From the NCBI RefSeq assembly GCF_904528075.1, contig NZ_LR882035.1, positions 186,001 to 250,000 of the forward strand: 64,000 bases of DNA, written 5' to 3'. Every line of letters starts with the position of its first letter. Within the stretch, counting starts at the first letter, position 1. Under the pieces are notes generated by a model that saw nothing but the letters and a program-made list of their open reading frames with translations, searched no databases and had not been told where the DNA came from. The position numbers and the translations under genes are program-made. Source of the stretch: Agreia sp. COWG. Its GTDB lineage: Bacteria > Actinomycetota > Actinomycetes > Actinomycetales > Microbacteriaceae. Positions 8,989 through 17,746 of this stretch are shown here, in pieces.

Positions 8989-10509
8989 GTGGCTATCGCC
9001 CGACGAACAGAATCCCCCGGCCGTTACCGGCCAGAGCCCTCGGTGCTCACCGCGCTGCGTACCCCGCGCATCCTGACTCGCGAGGTGCTCGCAGGCCTCG
9101 TCGTGGCCATGGCGCTCATCCCCGAGGCCATCTCGTTCTCGATCATCGCGGGCGTCGATCCGCGCGTCGGCCTCTTCTCGTCGTTCGTCATGGCGGTGTC
9201 GATCGCGTTCCTGGGTGGCCGCCCCGCCATGATCACCGCGGCGACGGGAGCGATCGCCCTCGTCATCGCCCCTGTGGCCAGGGACTACGGCATCGACTAC
9301 TTCATCGCGACGGTGATTCTGGCCGGCATCTTCCAGGTGCTGCTCGGGGTGCTCGGCGTAGCGAAGCTGATGCGGTTCATCCCGCGCAGCGTGATGGTGG
9401 GCTTCGTGAACTCGCTCGCCATCCTGATCTTCATCGCCCAGCTGCCGCAGCTGCTCGGCGTGACCTGGCTGGTCTACCCGTTGGTGGCCGTCGGCATCAC
9501 GATCATGGTGGTGATGCCGCGCATCACCAAGATCATCCCCGCGCCGCTCGTGGCGATCGTGCTGTTGACTGCAGCGACCGTGGTGTTCGCCTTCGCCGTA
9601 CCGACGGTCGGTGACCAGGGCGAGCTGCCGCGCAGCCTGCCGTCGCTCTTCGTGCCGAACGTGCCCCTCACCTGGCAGACCTTCCAGATGATCGCGCCCT
9701 TTGCTCTCGCCATGGCAGTGGTCGGCCTGCTCGAGTCGCTCATGACCGCGAAGCTCGTCGACGAGATCACCGACACCCACTCGAGAAAGACCCGCGAGGC
9801 GTGGGGCCAGGGCATCGCCAACATGCTCTCGGGCCTCTTCGGCGGAATGGGTGGCTGCGCCATGATCGGCCAGACCATGATCAATGTGAAGGCCTCCGGC
9901 GCCCGCACCCGCATCTCGACCTTCCTCGCCGGCGTCTTCCTGCTGATTCTGGTGGTCGGCCTCGGCGACGTAGTGGCCATCATTCCCATGGCGGCCCTTG
10001 TGGCCGTAATGGTCATGGTGTCGGTCGCTACGTTCGACTGGCACTCCATCAGGCCGTCGACGCTCAAAGCCATGCCTGTCGGCGAGACCGTCGTGATGGT
10101 CGCGACGGTCGCCGTGGTCGTCGCGACCGACAACCTGGCGATCGGGGTGATCGTTGGCGTCATCATCTCGATGGTTGTCTTCGCCCGCAAGGTCGCCCAC
10201 TTCGCCACCGTGACCCGTTCCGAGCTCGACGAGCAGGGCGAGCAGGTGGCCCGTTACACCGTCGACGGCGAGCTCTTCTTCGCCTCGTCGAACGACCTGA
10301 CCACCCAGTTCGACTACGTCGACGACCCCGAGCGCGTGGTCATCGACATGTCGTCGAGCCACATCTGGGATGCATCGACGGTCGCGGCCCTCGACGCCAT
10401 CACCACCAAGTACTCTCAGCACGGAAAGCAGGTGACGTTCGAGGGCCTGAACGATGCGAGCATCCGGCTGCAGGGTCGCCTCGCCGGAAAGCTCGGCACC
10501 GGCCACTAG
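8989..10509 (+). CDS. SulP family inorganic anion transporter with STAS domain
   Basis: An integral membrane transporter of about 506 residues, with many hydrophobic segments from 'EVLAGLVVAMALIPEAISFSII' onward, including the family signature region 'ALIPEAISFSIIAGVDPRVGLFSS' seen in short form. A cytoplasmic STAS domain closes the protein ('RYTVDGELFFASSNDL' to 'VIDMSSSHIWDASTVAAL'). SulP members carry sulfate, bicarbonate or other anions; the substrate here is not evident. GTG at 8989 is chosen because GGAG lies six bases upstream; an ATG at 8920 in the same frame lies beside the palindrome and would need a leaderless transcript. It is divergent from merR. Confidence 0.88.
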   Translation: MAIARRTESPGRYRPEPSVLTALRTPRILTREVLAGLVVAMALIPEAISFSIIAGVDPRVGLFSSFVMAVSIAFLGGRPAMITAATGAIALVIAPVARDYGIDYFIATVILAGIFQVLLGVLGVAKLMRFIPRSVMVGFVNSLAILIFIAQLPQLLGVTWLVYPLVAVGITIMVVMPRITKIIPAPLVAIVLLTAATVVFAFAVPTVGDQGELPRSLPSLFVPNVPLTWQTFQMIAPFALAMAVVGLLESLMTAKLVDEITDTHSRKTREAWGQGIANMLSGLFGGMGGCAMIGQTMINVKASGARTRISTFLAGVFLLILVVGLGDVVAIIPMAALVAVMVMVSVATFDWHSIRPSTLKAMPVGETVVMVATVAVVVATDNLAIGVIVGVIISMVVFARKVAHFATVTRSELDEQGEQVARYTVDGELFFASSNDLTTQFDYVDDPERVVIDMSSSHIWDASTVAALDAITTKYSQHGKQVTFEGLNDASIRLQGRLAGKLGTGH

Positions 10510-10594
10510 GTCTGCTATTTTTTCTTCGAGGGCCACCGCGCCGAATCGACAGACCGGGCATCGTCTCGGAGTCATCGCGAAGAGAAGAGCTCTC

Positions 10595-10978
10595 ATGACG
10601 AACATCACACCCGCACCGCTGAAGTTGGGGCGCATCGCGGCCACCATTCCCGTGACCGACGTCGATCGGTCCGTGGAGTTCTACCGCACACACCTCGGTA
10701 TGAACGTGCATTTCACGAACGGACACCCCATCGGTTTCGTGATCCTTCGCAACGGCCAGGCGGAACTCCATCTGACCGTTGTGAAGGCTCACCAAGCGGC
10801 GATCCACAACGTTGCCCACCTGCTTGTCGATGATGCAGCTGCCCTGTACGAATCGATGGATGACGCGGGGGTGCGCGTGGTCAAGGGGCTTCGCGACGCG
10901 GATTACGGCCTTCGCGGTTTCGTCTTCTCAGATCCCGACGGCAATCGCATCGACGTGGGCCAGCACCTGGCGCACTGA
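10595..10978 (+). CDS. VOC (glyoxalase/bleomycin-resistance) family protein
   Basis: A 127-residue single VOC module. The N-terminal half contains 'GRIAATIPVTDVDRSVEFYR' and the C-terminal half 'GLRGFVFSDPDGNRIDVGQH', the usual paired beta-alpha-beta-beta-beta units with a metal-ligand Glu position replaced by Asp near the end. The substrate cannot be deduced. The ATG at 10595 starts the conserved fold; the frame upstream of it is the tail region of sulP. The purine-rich stretch AAGAGAAGAG lies upstream as a weak ribosome site. It converges on the phosphoesterase gene. Confidence 0.85.
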   Translation: MTNITPAPLKLGRIAATIPVTDVDRSVEFYRTHLGMNVHFTNGHPIGFVILRNGQAELHLTVVKAHQAAIHNVAHLLVDDAAALYESMDDAGVRVVKGLRDADYGLRGFVFSDPDGNRIDVGQHLAH

Positions 10979-11007
10979 GGCCTCGCGCTGCCGCCACGAC
11001 AGCCCGG

Positions 11008-12939
11008 TCAGGCGATCATGAATTCCGTCGGGTCGAGGGCACGCTCGGTGAGCCTTACGTCGCCGATGCTTCCGACGAAGACCTGATCGAGTTTGCCGCC
11101 GTAGTTGTAGCCGCCGAGCAACCAGGGTTGGCCGACCACGGCCAGCCCGTGGTTCGCGGTGGAGGGATTGCGCGCCACCGGGCAGCCGTCGACGTACATG
11201 GTCGTGTGCTTGCCGTCGTTGACGACTGCGACATGCCACCACGTCTCCAGGGGCAGTTCATGACCCCAGTTCGTGAGCGAGCCGTCCTGGCTCACCGGAT
11301 ACACGCACCACTGCAGCTCTCGATCACCCGAGAAGCTCAGGGTCACGGCGGGCTCGTCGGGGTCGCCGCTGCTCGAATGCGCCTTGCCCGCCTGGCTTGC
11401 CGACGACGACTGCGACAGCAACGCGCTGAAGCCGTTCGCGCTGCTGTCGAACGCGGCGGGCAGGGAGAAGAACGCCTCGACCGTGTACCCGCGAAGGAAC
11501 TGGTTGCTGTTCATCGGCGCCTGGTCGACGGTCTTCAGGTAGTCGCCGCCCGGGCGACCTCCCGTGAACGCGATACTGCCGGTGCTCGGCTGATCCGGAT
11601 GATGTGCGTTCGACCAGGTGAGAGCCCCCGCAGCCGCTCCCGGGCGACCGGCGACGATCAGATCGTTTCCGTGCCCGCTCAGATCCGACACTCGTGTCGC
11701 GCTGCCCACGCCAGCGCCATTCGCATTGCCGTCGAAGCGCCAATAGGCGATCGTTCCCGAGACGAGCATGCTCTGCGCGGCTCGCGGGGCACGCACGGCG
11801 ACCGGTGCGAAGCCCGAGAAGCGCTCGTCGAAGTCGATCTGCATGGTGAACCGGTCGACGTCACCGCTCAGACGCACCTCCTGTTCGGCGAGCTCGTTCG
11901 GCGCCTTCAGGCCGCCGTCGATCAGGAATGGCGCGAGCGTCTCGACGTCGATCACGTTTCGCTCGAGATCGAAGTGGTACAGCCGAATCATCGCGGCACC
12001 GCCGTAGTACCGGTTCTGGTAGTTCGTGAGATGCAGATCGACGGCGTGCCCGGCCGCGTTGGTGGCGGTCGTGCGGCCGGGCCCCCAGTAGTGTCCGTTG
12101 AGGGTCAGAAAGATCTGGTCTTGGCCCTTGATGAACGAGTCCCAGAGGCCTTGGCCGTAGTCGTCGAAGGCCGCCGTGCCGTCGGGGTTGGAGTCGACGA
12201 GGGTGTGCGAGGTCAGGATGACCGGTGACTGCGGATGCGCCGCGAGCACAGAGCGTGCCCAGTCGATTCCGCCCGCGCTGGTGCGCCAGTCGAGAGCGAG
12301 AACGAGCCACTCGCGCCCCGCGGCAGTGAAGCGGTGTGCCGTGTTGTAGCCGTCGGCCGAGGAGCCGATGAAGCTGTCCGACCCGCTGAACCGCGAGGGC
12401 CCGAACACGTCGAGATAGGGCGTCTGGCCGCGCTGGTCGTCTGTCGACGACGGGATGTCGTGATTGCCGGCGAGAACGCTGTAGGCGGCTCCGGATTTGT
12501 CGAGAACGTCGAACTCCGCGCCGGAGGCGGCCATCTCATTAGCGGCACCGTTCTGGGTGAGGTCGCCGAGGTGCGCCAGAAAGACGATGTTCTGGTGTTT
12601 CTGCTCCGAGAGCAGGTAGTGCAACGAGGCGCGCAGAGGCTTGGGATCGATGGACGCACCGTCGAACATGTACTGCGTGTCTGGCATCACCGCGACCGTG
12701 AAGCGCGGGGAGGGCAGATCGGGCTTCCACTTCTTGGCGGCTCGGGTCGGGGTGGCCGACGAGGCGATGGCCTGAGCCGCGGAGGCCGCCCCGACGAGGG
12801 GCGCCGCAGCGGGCGATGCTGCGGCGGGCGACGCCGAGCCCAAGCCGGCTGCGGTGACGGCGCCGACGGCTGCGGTGGCGGCGAGGAAGCCTCGGCGGGA
12901 GAGGCCTGAGCGATCGTTGTCATTGGTGTGTTCGGGCAC
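11008..12939 (-). CDS. Tat-exported calcineurin-like phosphoesterase with C-terminal LamG domain
   Basis: The 643-residue protein begins with a twin-arginine signal ('SRRGFLAATAAVG') and a long Ala/Pro/Ser leader. The metallophosphoesterase domain shows the ordered metal-binding motifs 'DTQYM', 'GDLTQNG', 'GNHDI', 'LTSHT' and 'NGHYWG' (about residues 65-370). The C-terminal part (about 415-640) is a concanavalin-like LamG fold ('YWRFDGN', 'TWWHVAVVNDGKHTTMYVDG'). It is expected to act outside the membrane, perhaps on a glycan or phosphoester bound by LamG; that substrate is inference. The GTG at 12939 is used since no ATG precedes the Tat motif; the ribosome site is weak. It follows the GT-C gene by 53 bases. 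Confidence 0.88.
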   Translation of the reverse strand: MPEHTNDNDRSGLSRRGFLAATAAVGAVTAAGLGSASPAAASPAAAPLVGAASAAQAIASSATPTRAAKKWKPDLPSPRFTVAVMPDTQYMFDGASIDPKPLRASLHYLLSEQKHQNIVFLAHLGDLTQNGAANEMAASGAEFDVLDKSGAAYSVLAGNHDIPSSTDDQRGQTPYLDVFGPSRFSGSDSFIGSSADGYNTAHRFTAAGREWLVLALDWRTSAGGIDWARSVLAAHPQSPVILTSHTLVDSNPDGTAAFDDYGQGLWDSFIKGQDQIFLTLNGHYWGPGRTTATNAAGHAVDLHLTNYQNRYYGGAAMIRLYHFDLERNVIDVETLAPFLIDGGLKAPNELAEQEVRLSGDVDRFTMQIDFDERFSGFAPVAVRAPRAAQSMLVSGTIAYWRFDGNANGAGVGSATRVSDLSGHGNDLIVAGRPGAAAGALTWSNAHHPDQPSTGSIAFTGGRPGGDYLKTVDQAPMNSNQFLRGYTVEAFFSLPAAFDSSANGFSALLSQSSSASQAGKAHSSSGDPDEPAVTLSFSGDRELQWCVYPVSQDGSLTNWGHELPLETWWHVAVVNDGKHTTMYVDGCPVARNPSTANHGLAVVGQPWLLGGYNYGGKLDQVFVGSIGDVRLTERALDPTEFMIA

Positions 12940-12992
12940 GGCGAAGATCTTTTCGCGCGTGAATCCTCGAGTGCTGAGGATTGCGCAAACGC

Positions 12993-14468
12993 TTATTGAA
13001 CAGCAGATGTCCAGAGTGTGATCGTCATCGTCGGCACCCGCTGCACGCGGGTGCGCTCGAAGCCCGCCTCGCTCAGGCGCGCATCCGAGATCGACGATGC
13101 GCCGGATGCCGGGGTCACCACCCACACGCGTCGCTCGCTCGCGAGGCGGGCGACCAGCGCGTCGCCGCCGATCAGCCGGTCGGAGTATGTTCCCATATCG
13201 GCATATGACCCGATGAGGGCGACATCGTCGAGCTCGGCGAAGGCGTCGGGATAGGCGGCCAGTGCGATTCGGGGGCGCAGCGAAACCGTTCCCCGGTCGC
13301 CGAGCACTATCGCGTCGCCCGGCTCTGCCTGCTGTTGCAGGAGGTGCGCGAGGCCTCGAAGGTCTTGACCGCCCGGCTTGCCCAATGGCGTTCGGGCCTC
13401 GACGAAGGCCGGCGCGGCCGCCAGGGTGAGCGCCACCGCCGCCGCGATCATGGCGCGCCGACGCCATGATGAAAGCACCAGCGCACCGATGATCGCGATC
13501 GCCGGCGAGCTCACGCTGAGGTAGCGCGGAGTGAACAGGGGCGAGATGAGCGCGCTCGCGGCCAGCAGCACGGCCGCCGGCACGACGATCCAGGTGGCGC
13601 AGGCCAGGACCAGCGCATAGGTGTTGCTCGTGGCGCGACTGACGACACCGCACACCAGCAAGCCGATGACCAACCCCGCAAGCCACCAGCTCGAACCGAA
13701 GAACGGCTCCACGACGACCGTGTAGAGGTTCACCGGTTGCGAGCTCAGCCAGCCGACCTGGGAGCTCTGCCCCGCCGCGACCACGATCACCGGTGATGCC
13801 AGGCCGACGCCGACGATGGACGCCACTGCCGTGCGCACTACTGCCGTGCGCACTACGGTCTCGGTGCCACGCGATGCCGCGAACGCCAGCACGAGCAGCG
13901 CTGGAATCACCAGCGCGGCGTAGAGAAAGACGGCGACCGAGGCCCCGACGGCGATCGCCACGAATGCCCAGCGCCACCACCGGCCGTGCACCGCCGCGCG
14001 CACCACGCAGACCGCGCCCCAGACGACGAGCGCGGTCGCGAGCGCCGACGAGCGGGCCTCGACCCCGTTGAAGCTCGATCGCGGCAGCAGCGTGAAGACG
14101 ATCGCCGCGAGCAGCGCGGCGCGCGGACGGTCGAGTTCTCGCAGAAGCACCAGGATGCCCGCGGCCGCCGCGCCGATCGCCAGCGCCGAGGGAAGGCGCA
14201 CCGCGAACTCGGATTCCCCGAACAGGCCGATCCACCCGTGCATGAGCAGTGCGTAGGCGGCGTGCACGGCGTCTTTGTGTTGAACGAATGCGATCAGCTC
14301 GCCGAGTGGCAGCCTGGCGAGGCGGAGGGTCGCCGCCTCGTCGTTCCAGTACGACGGCACCCACGAGGCGGTCGCGGTGATGAGCGTGCCCAGAGCAAAG
14401 ATGACAAGCGGATGGGGGCGAAGCGGCAGCATCCGGCCCGAAGCCCCGTCTCGTCTCGCCGCACTCAC
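12993..14468 (-). CDS. GT-C fold (family 39-like) membrane glycosyltransferase
   Basis: A 491-residue polytopic protein with roughly ten or more hydrophobic segments. After the first membrane span comes 'WVPSYWNDEAATLRLA', the Asp-Glu motif in the first outer loop of GT-C transferases such as the PMT/ArnT group, which use polyprenyl-linked sugars. The last 110 residues are a soluble domain. A short DNA duplication (about 13826-13858) encodes a tandem 'VVRTA VVRTA'. The GTG start at 14468 has no clear ribosome site; an in-frame ATG lies 12 codons later. It sits between DUF1772 and the secreted phosphoesterase on the same strand, so the last two may modify the same surface polymer (inference). 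Confidence 0.82.
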   Translation of the reverse strand: MSAARRDGASGRMLPLRPHPLVIFALGTLITATASWVPSYWNDEAATLRLARLPLGELIAFVQHKDAVHAAYALLMHGWIGLFGESEFAVRLPSALAIGAAAAGILVLLRELDRPRAALLAAIVFTLLPRSSFNGVEARSSALATALVVWGAVCVVRAAVHGRWWRWAFVAIAVGASVAVFLYAALVIPALLVLAFAASRGTETVVRTAVVRTAVASIVGVGLASPVIVVAAGQSSQVGWLSSQPVNLYTVVVEPFFGSSWWLAGLVIGLLVCGVVSRATSNTYALVLACATWIVVPAAVLLAASALISPLFTPRYLSVSSPAIAIIGALVLSSWRRRAMIAAAVALTLAAAPAFVEARTPLGKPGGQDLRGLAHLLQQQAEPGDAIVLGDRGTVSLRPRIALAAYPDAFAELDDVALIGSYADMGTYSDRLIGGDALVARLASERRVWVVTPASGASSISDARLSEAGFERTRVQRVPTMTITLWTSAVQ

Positions 14469-14501
14469 CCCGTCACCATATCGACGTCGACGAGGGTGTC
14501 G

Positions 14502-14975
14502 TCAGCTGAGGATGACGCCGATGACCAGCGCGGCGATCGCCAGGCCTTGCAGCACGCTGCGCAGCACGATCACGCGATCCCAGCTCGCCTGCAGGGCGCG
14601 CGCGTTCGCAGGTGTCTCGCGGGCATCGGCCGCCGACGCGAGGATGCGGTTGATGGGTGCGCTGATACGCACGTAGACGATCATCCAGACGATCAGCGAT
14701 GCCAGGGCGATCCCCGCGGTTGCGGCGGATGCCACGTGGCCGGCGATGGCGCTCAGAACGATGGTCGCGGCCGAGGCGACCAGGCCCACGGCACCGGGGA
14801 TCGGCATCCGGCTGTCGCCGTGACGATGCACATTGCCCATCGTCGCGGCGAGCACGCTGTCGTCGACACGCGCCAGGGCCGGGCGCATCACCAGGGCGCA
14901 GAAGGCGTCGGTTCCGTAGACGATACCGACGGCGAGGATGGCGATCAGGGCCGTGATCTGGGGGAGCAGGCTCAC
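14502..14975 (-). CDS. DUF1772 (anthrone oxygenase-like) membrane protein
   Basis: A 157-residue protein with four hydrophobic helices ('TALIAILAVGIVYGTDAF', 'PGAVGLVASAATIVLSAIAG', 'AGIALASLIVWMIVYV', 'VLQGLAIAALVIGVIL'). The length and the pattern with an inner 'VMRPALARVDD' segment match DUF1772. Its start codon overlaps the stop of the truncated ester cyclase by four bases, so it was probably translated with that gene. The scar upstream seems to have removed the original promoter, so expression now may depend on read-through or a new promoter. Confidence 0.82.
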   Translation of the reverse strand: MSLLPQITALIAILAVGIVYGTDAFCALVMRPALARVDDSVLAATMGNVHRHGDSRMPIPGAVGLVASAATIVLSAIAGHVASAATAGIALASLIVWMIVYVRISAPINRILASAADARETPANARALQASWDRVIVLRSVLQGLAIAALVIGVILS

Positions 14976-15342
14976 GACCGGTCCTCCGAGGCGCCGCCGA
15001 GGGCGGGGATGACGCCGAGCTGCTGGAAGACTTCGAGCAGGTTCAGTTCGTCCCAGTGCTCGACGAACAGGCCGTCTCGCACACGCCAGATGTCGATGCT
15101 GCGCATCTCGACCTCGGCGCCGGTCGCCGGGATGCCCATGAGCTCGCCCGTGTGGGTGCCGCGGTAGACGAAGCGGCCCACCACGCGGTCTTCCGAGACG
15201 ATGAGGTCCTCCATCGTCACCGCCACATCGGGCAGGCCGGTGAAGAAGGTGGCCCAGAACTGCCGGTTGGCCTCACGGCCGTCGGCGACGACCGCGTTGT
15301 GGTTGATGTAGTCGACGCTCAGAAACTCAACGCCGAGAGAGG
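14972..15342 (-). pseudogene. Ester cyclase / SnoaL-like protein, 5'-truncated
   Basis: The 3' part of a SnoaL-like ester cyclase is intact: 'DYINHNAVVADGREANRQF', 'VTMEDLIVSEDRVVGRFVYR', 'TGAEVEMRSIDIWRVRDG' and 'FVEHWDELNLLEVFQQLG'. Upstream of 'VEFLSVDYINHN' the frame continues only into the complement of the HAD gene, and the first 25-35 residues normal for the family are missing, with no usable start at the boundary. The stop overlaps DUF1772 by four bases. The loss is shared with the divergent HAD gene at the same point, suggesting a single deletion. A chimeric translated protein cannot be excluded. Confidence 0.65.
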
Positions 15343-15807
15343 CTTCGCGCGGTACTGCCGCAGCTGGGGGTGGCGCTGCCCGCACAGGCGTCTGGGCTGG
15401 ATGACCTGTTCGATTTCTATCTGCGCGGCTACAGATCGGCCTGGCGCCCGTTCCCCGACAGCGTGGAACTCGTGCGGCAGGTGCGGGCATCGGGGTTTCG
15501 TGTCGGCCTGCTGACCAACGGTTCCGAGGCGCAGCAGCTCGACAAACTGAAAGAGACAGGATTGCTCGACTGGTTCGACGCCGTGTGCATCTCAGAGAAG
15601 CTCGGGGTGCAGAAGCCCGATCCGGCGGCGTTTCACGCGCTGGCGGCTGGGCTCGGAATCGATGCGGCGGAGTGCCTGTTCGTCGGGGACAACCTCGAGC
15701 ACGACATCGGGGGCGCGCGTGGCGTGGGCATGACTGCCGTACACGTGGACCGCTACGGCGCGCACCGCGGAGGTATCGCGGACGTCGTCATGGCGCTGCT
15801 GCGCTGA
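15343..15807 (+). pseudogene. HAD-superfamily hydrolase, 5'-truncated
   Basis: The frame holds HAD motif II in 'VGLLTNGSEAQQLDKL', motif III Lys in 'SEKLGVQKPDPAAF' and motif IV in 'FVGDNLEHDIGGARGVGM', but motif I with the nucleophilic aspartate (DxDxT/V), which lies 55-90 residues upstream in family members, is absent. Recognisable homology can be followed back only to about 'VLPQLGV' (base 15350). A GTG at 15370 could start a protein of 145 residues, but without motif I it could not act as a phosphatase. Its 3' end overlaps the convergent tetR gene by 20 bases. Confidence 0.65.
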
Positions 15808-16411
15808 GCGCGGGCAGCACCACGTCGTCGACGACCGAGACGAAGAAGTCCCGAGACAGGGGCTCGCTGCTCGAGTTCATTCGGTGGGTGCTCATCGCCG
15901 GAATGACCGCGGCGAGCAGGGGAATGCGGTTGCTCGCGCCCTCGCCGATCTGGCCTCTCTCGGCGGCGCGGTCGAGCAGGCGCCTGTAGATGTCGACGTA
16001 CGGCTCCGTAACGTCGGAGCGGATCGCGGCGGCAAGCGTGCGTGAGCTGCGGGTGGCCGAGGCCAGATTGGCGAAGATGGTCATTCGCCGCACGGGCCCG
16101 CCGAGCCAGTCGGAATCGATCACGGCGAGCAGGTCGGCCCGCAGCGAGCCGAGATCCGGCAATGACTCGGCCTCCGACGACAGCCCGGCGGCGGCGATCG
16201 CGGCCAGAACCAGCTCTTCTTTTGTGGCCCACCGGCGGTACAGGGTGGTCTTCGCCTTGCCGGTGCGGGCGGCGACCTCATCCATTGTCAGGTGCTCGTA
16301 GTCGCGCTCGGCCAGTAGTTCGAGGGTGCTCTCGAGGATCAGCGAGTCGCTCGAGCGGTCGACCGGGCGCCCTGTGCGGCCGGCGGCTGAGAGAGTGCTC
16401 GCGGTATTCAC
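15788..16411 (-). CDS. TetR/AcrR family repressor
   Basis: A 207-residue regulator. The N-terminal helix-turn-helix reads 'ILESTLELLAERDYEHLTMDEVAARTGKAKTTLYRRW' in pieces (residues about 25-62), followed by a C-terminal ligand-binding domain typical for the subfamily with 'RRLLDRAAERGQI'. It is divergent from the short-chain dehydrogenase gene with a perfect 12-4-12 palindrome between them, so it probably represses both itself and that enzyme. The GTG start at 16411 has no clear ribosome site, which fits a leaderless transcript. Confidence 0.9.
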   Translation of the reverse strand: MNTASTLSAAGRTGRPVDRSSDSLILESTLELLAERDYEHLTMDEVAARTGKAKTTLYRRWATKEELVLAAIAAAGLSSEAESLPDLGSLRADLLAVIDSDWLGGPVRRMTIFANLASATRSSRTLAAAIRSDVTEPYVDIYRRLLDRAAERGQIGEGASNRIPLLAAVIPAMSTHRMNSSSEPLSRDFFVSVVDDVVLPALSAAAP

Positions 16412-16437
16412 TCGTCACACGCTATCCCACGAGAAAG

Positions 16438-16465
16438 ACTTACGCTACTTGGTAGTAGCGTAAGT
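16438..16465. promoter_or_regulatory. TetR operator, perfect palindrome
   Basis: ACTTACGCTACT and AGTAGCGTAAGT form a perfect inverted repeat of 12 bases around a 4-base centre. It lies between the divergent tetR and SDR starts, 26 and 40 bases away. A site of this symmetry and place is characteristic for TetR autoregulation. Confidence 0.8.
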
Positions 16466-16505
16466 AATTCAGATTCGCTCGACGGCTCTCGATGGAGGAG
16501 AAGTT

Positions 16506-17225
16506 ATGGACATCAACAATGCTGTGGTCGTCGTCACCGGAGCCTCATCCGGCATCGGGGCGGCGACCGCGCGCGCCGCCTCGCGGGCCGGCGCTCGCGT
16601 GGTCTTGGCCGCCCGACGCGAGGAGCGCATCGCCGACCTGGCGCGCGAACTCGATGGTGCTATCGCGGTGCGCTGCGACGTCACGGAAGTGGTTCAGGTG
16701 GACACGCTCGTGCGCACCGTGCTCGAGGAGTTCGGCCGCATCGACGTGCTGGTCAACAACGCCGGACAGGGCTTTCAGGCGACGATCGAGAACATCGCAC
16801 TGGACGACTTTCGCGCGGTTCTCGAGCTGAATCTCGTGGCGCCGCTTGCCGTCATGCAGGCGGTTCTCCCGACGATGCGAAGCCAGGGCGCCGGCAGCAT
16901 CATCAATGTCAGCTCGGGCACGACCTTCGGAGACGTTCCCGGCACCGGGGGCTACGTCGCCTCGAAGATCGCCCTCGAACGCCTCGGCGCGATCGCCCGC
17001 AATGAGCTGGAGGGGACGGGTGTCACCGTGTCGACCATGATCCCCTTCGCGACGAGCACCGAGTTCATGAGCTCGATCAAGGCGGGTCGGGCCGAGGCCG
17101 AAGAGATGACGGTCGGGGCGCAGTTCGATACGCCCGAGATGGTCGCGGATGCCATCCTGCAGCTCATCGAGAGCGGCGCACCCCGGCTCGATCTGGTGCC
17201 GGTAGCCTACGGTGGCAGCCGCTGA
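16506..17225 (+). CDS. Short-chain dehydrogenase/reductase
   Basis: A 239-residue classical SDR. It has the NAD(P)-binding 'TGASSGIGAATA' at the N-terminus, the arginine of 'AARREER' that suggests NADP preference, 'NNAG' near residue 80, the active-site Ser in 'NVSSGT' and 'YVASK' with the catalytic Tyr and Lys. The ATG at 16506 has a good GGAGGAG ribosome site. It is the obvious target of the adjacent divergent TetR repressor; the substrate is unknown. Confidence 0.92.
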   Translation: MDINNAVVVVTGASSGIGAATARAASRAGARVVLAARREERIADLARELDGAIAVRCDVTEVVQVDTLVRTVLEEFGRIDVLVNNAGQGFQATIENIALDDFRAVLELNLVAPLAVMQAVLPTMRSQGAGSIINVSSGTTFGDVPGTGGYVASKIALERLGAIARNELEGTGVTVSTMIPFATSTEFMSSIKAGRAEAEEMTVGAQFDTPEMVADAILQLIESGAPRLDLVPVAYGGSR

Positions 17226-17253
17226 GGGGTCTCGACGGGCGCTCGGCGTCGGC

Positions 17254-17727
17254 TCAGGGCAGGGGCCGTGCGAAACACAGCGACAGGCTCCCGCCGATGT
17301 AGGCACCGAACAGGGGGATGCTCTCGTAGCCCTCGCGCTCGTAGAACCGGATGGCGTCGGGCTGCTCGGTCCCCGTCTCCAGCACCACGCGGTGCGCCCC
17401 GAGCGTGGCCGCCGCCGCCTCGAGGGCCCGCAAGACGGCCGTCGCCACCCCGGTTCCTCGCGCCTCGGGCGTCACGTACATGCGCTTGACCTCCACCGAG
17501 TGCGCGCCGACCGTGGCGTCGTCGAGCGGTCGCAGGCCTCCGCACGCGATAGCGCGGCCGTCGGCGTCTCGAGCCACGAGAAACACGGCGACGTCGGAGG
17601 CGGAGGGCGGCGTGCCCGGTTCGTGGTCATCGCTTCCATAGCGCTCGTCCAATTCGCGGCGCTGCTCTCGCCGCAGTCTTTCGGCATCGGGGTGGTCGTA
17701 GTCGACGGGTGCGATCTGCCAGGTCAT
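17254..17727 (-). CDS. GNAT family N-acetyltransferase
   Basis: A 157-residue acetyltransferase. The acetyl-CoA-binding motif A is 'VKRMYVTPEARGTGVATAVLRAL', here quoted in part as 'RGTGVATAVL', and motif B is 'IRFYEREGYESIPLFGAY'. The ATG at 17727 is preceded by AAAGGA. The N-terminal 'DYDHPDAERLRREQRRELDERYG' is common in actinobacterial GNAT proteins of unknown substrate. It is divergent from a TetR gene with only 51 bases between, and operator-like repeats lie in that gap. Confidence 0.88.
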   Translation of the reverse strand: MTWQIAPVDYDHPDAERLRREQRRELDERYGSDDHEPGTPPSASDVAVFLVARDADGRAIACGGLRPLDDATVGAHSVEVKRMYVTPEARGTGVATAVLRALEAAAATLGAHRVVLETGTEQPDAIRFYEREGYESIPLFGAYIGGSLSLCFARPLP

Positions 17728-17746
17728 GGAGGTCCTTTCTGTGACA

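Noticed and set aside
8917..10647. 576-codon minus-strand frame opposite sulP
   Set aside because: His/Asp/Arg-rich shadow of a membrane protein gene; no ribosome site and no family.
13826..13858. Short repeated DNA giving VVRTA VVRTA in the GT-C protein
   Set aside because: Only a small in-frame duplication in a loop or helix; no array or regulatory meaning can be supported.
12940..14364. Extension of the phosphoesterase frame through the GT-C gene
   Set aside because: The extension is Arg/Gly-rich low-complexity shadow sequence; the Tat signal right after the GTG at 12939 marks the true N-terminus.
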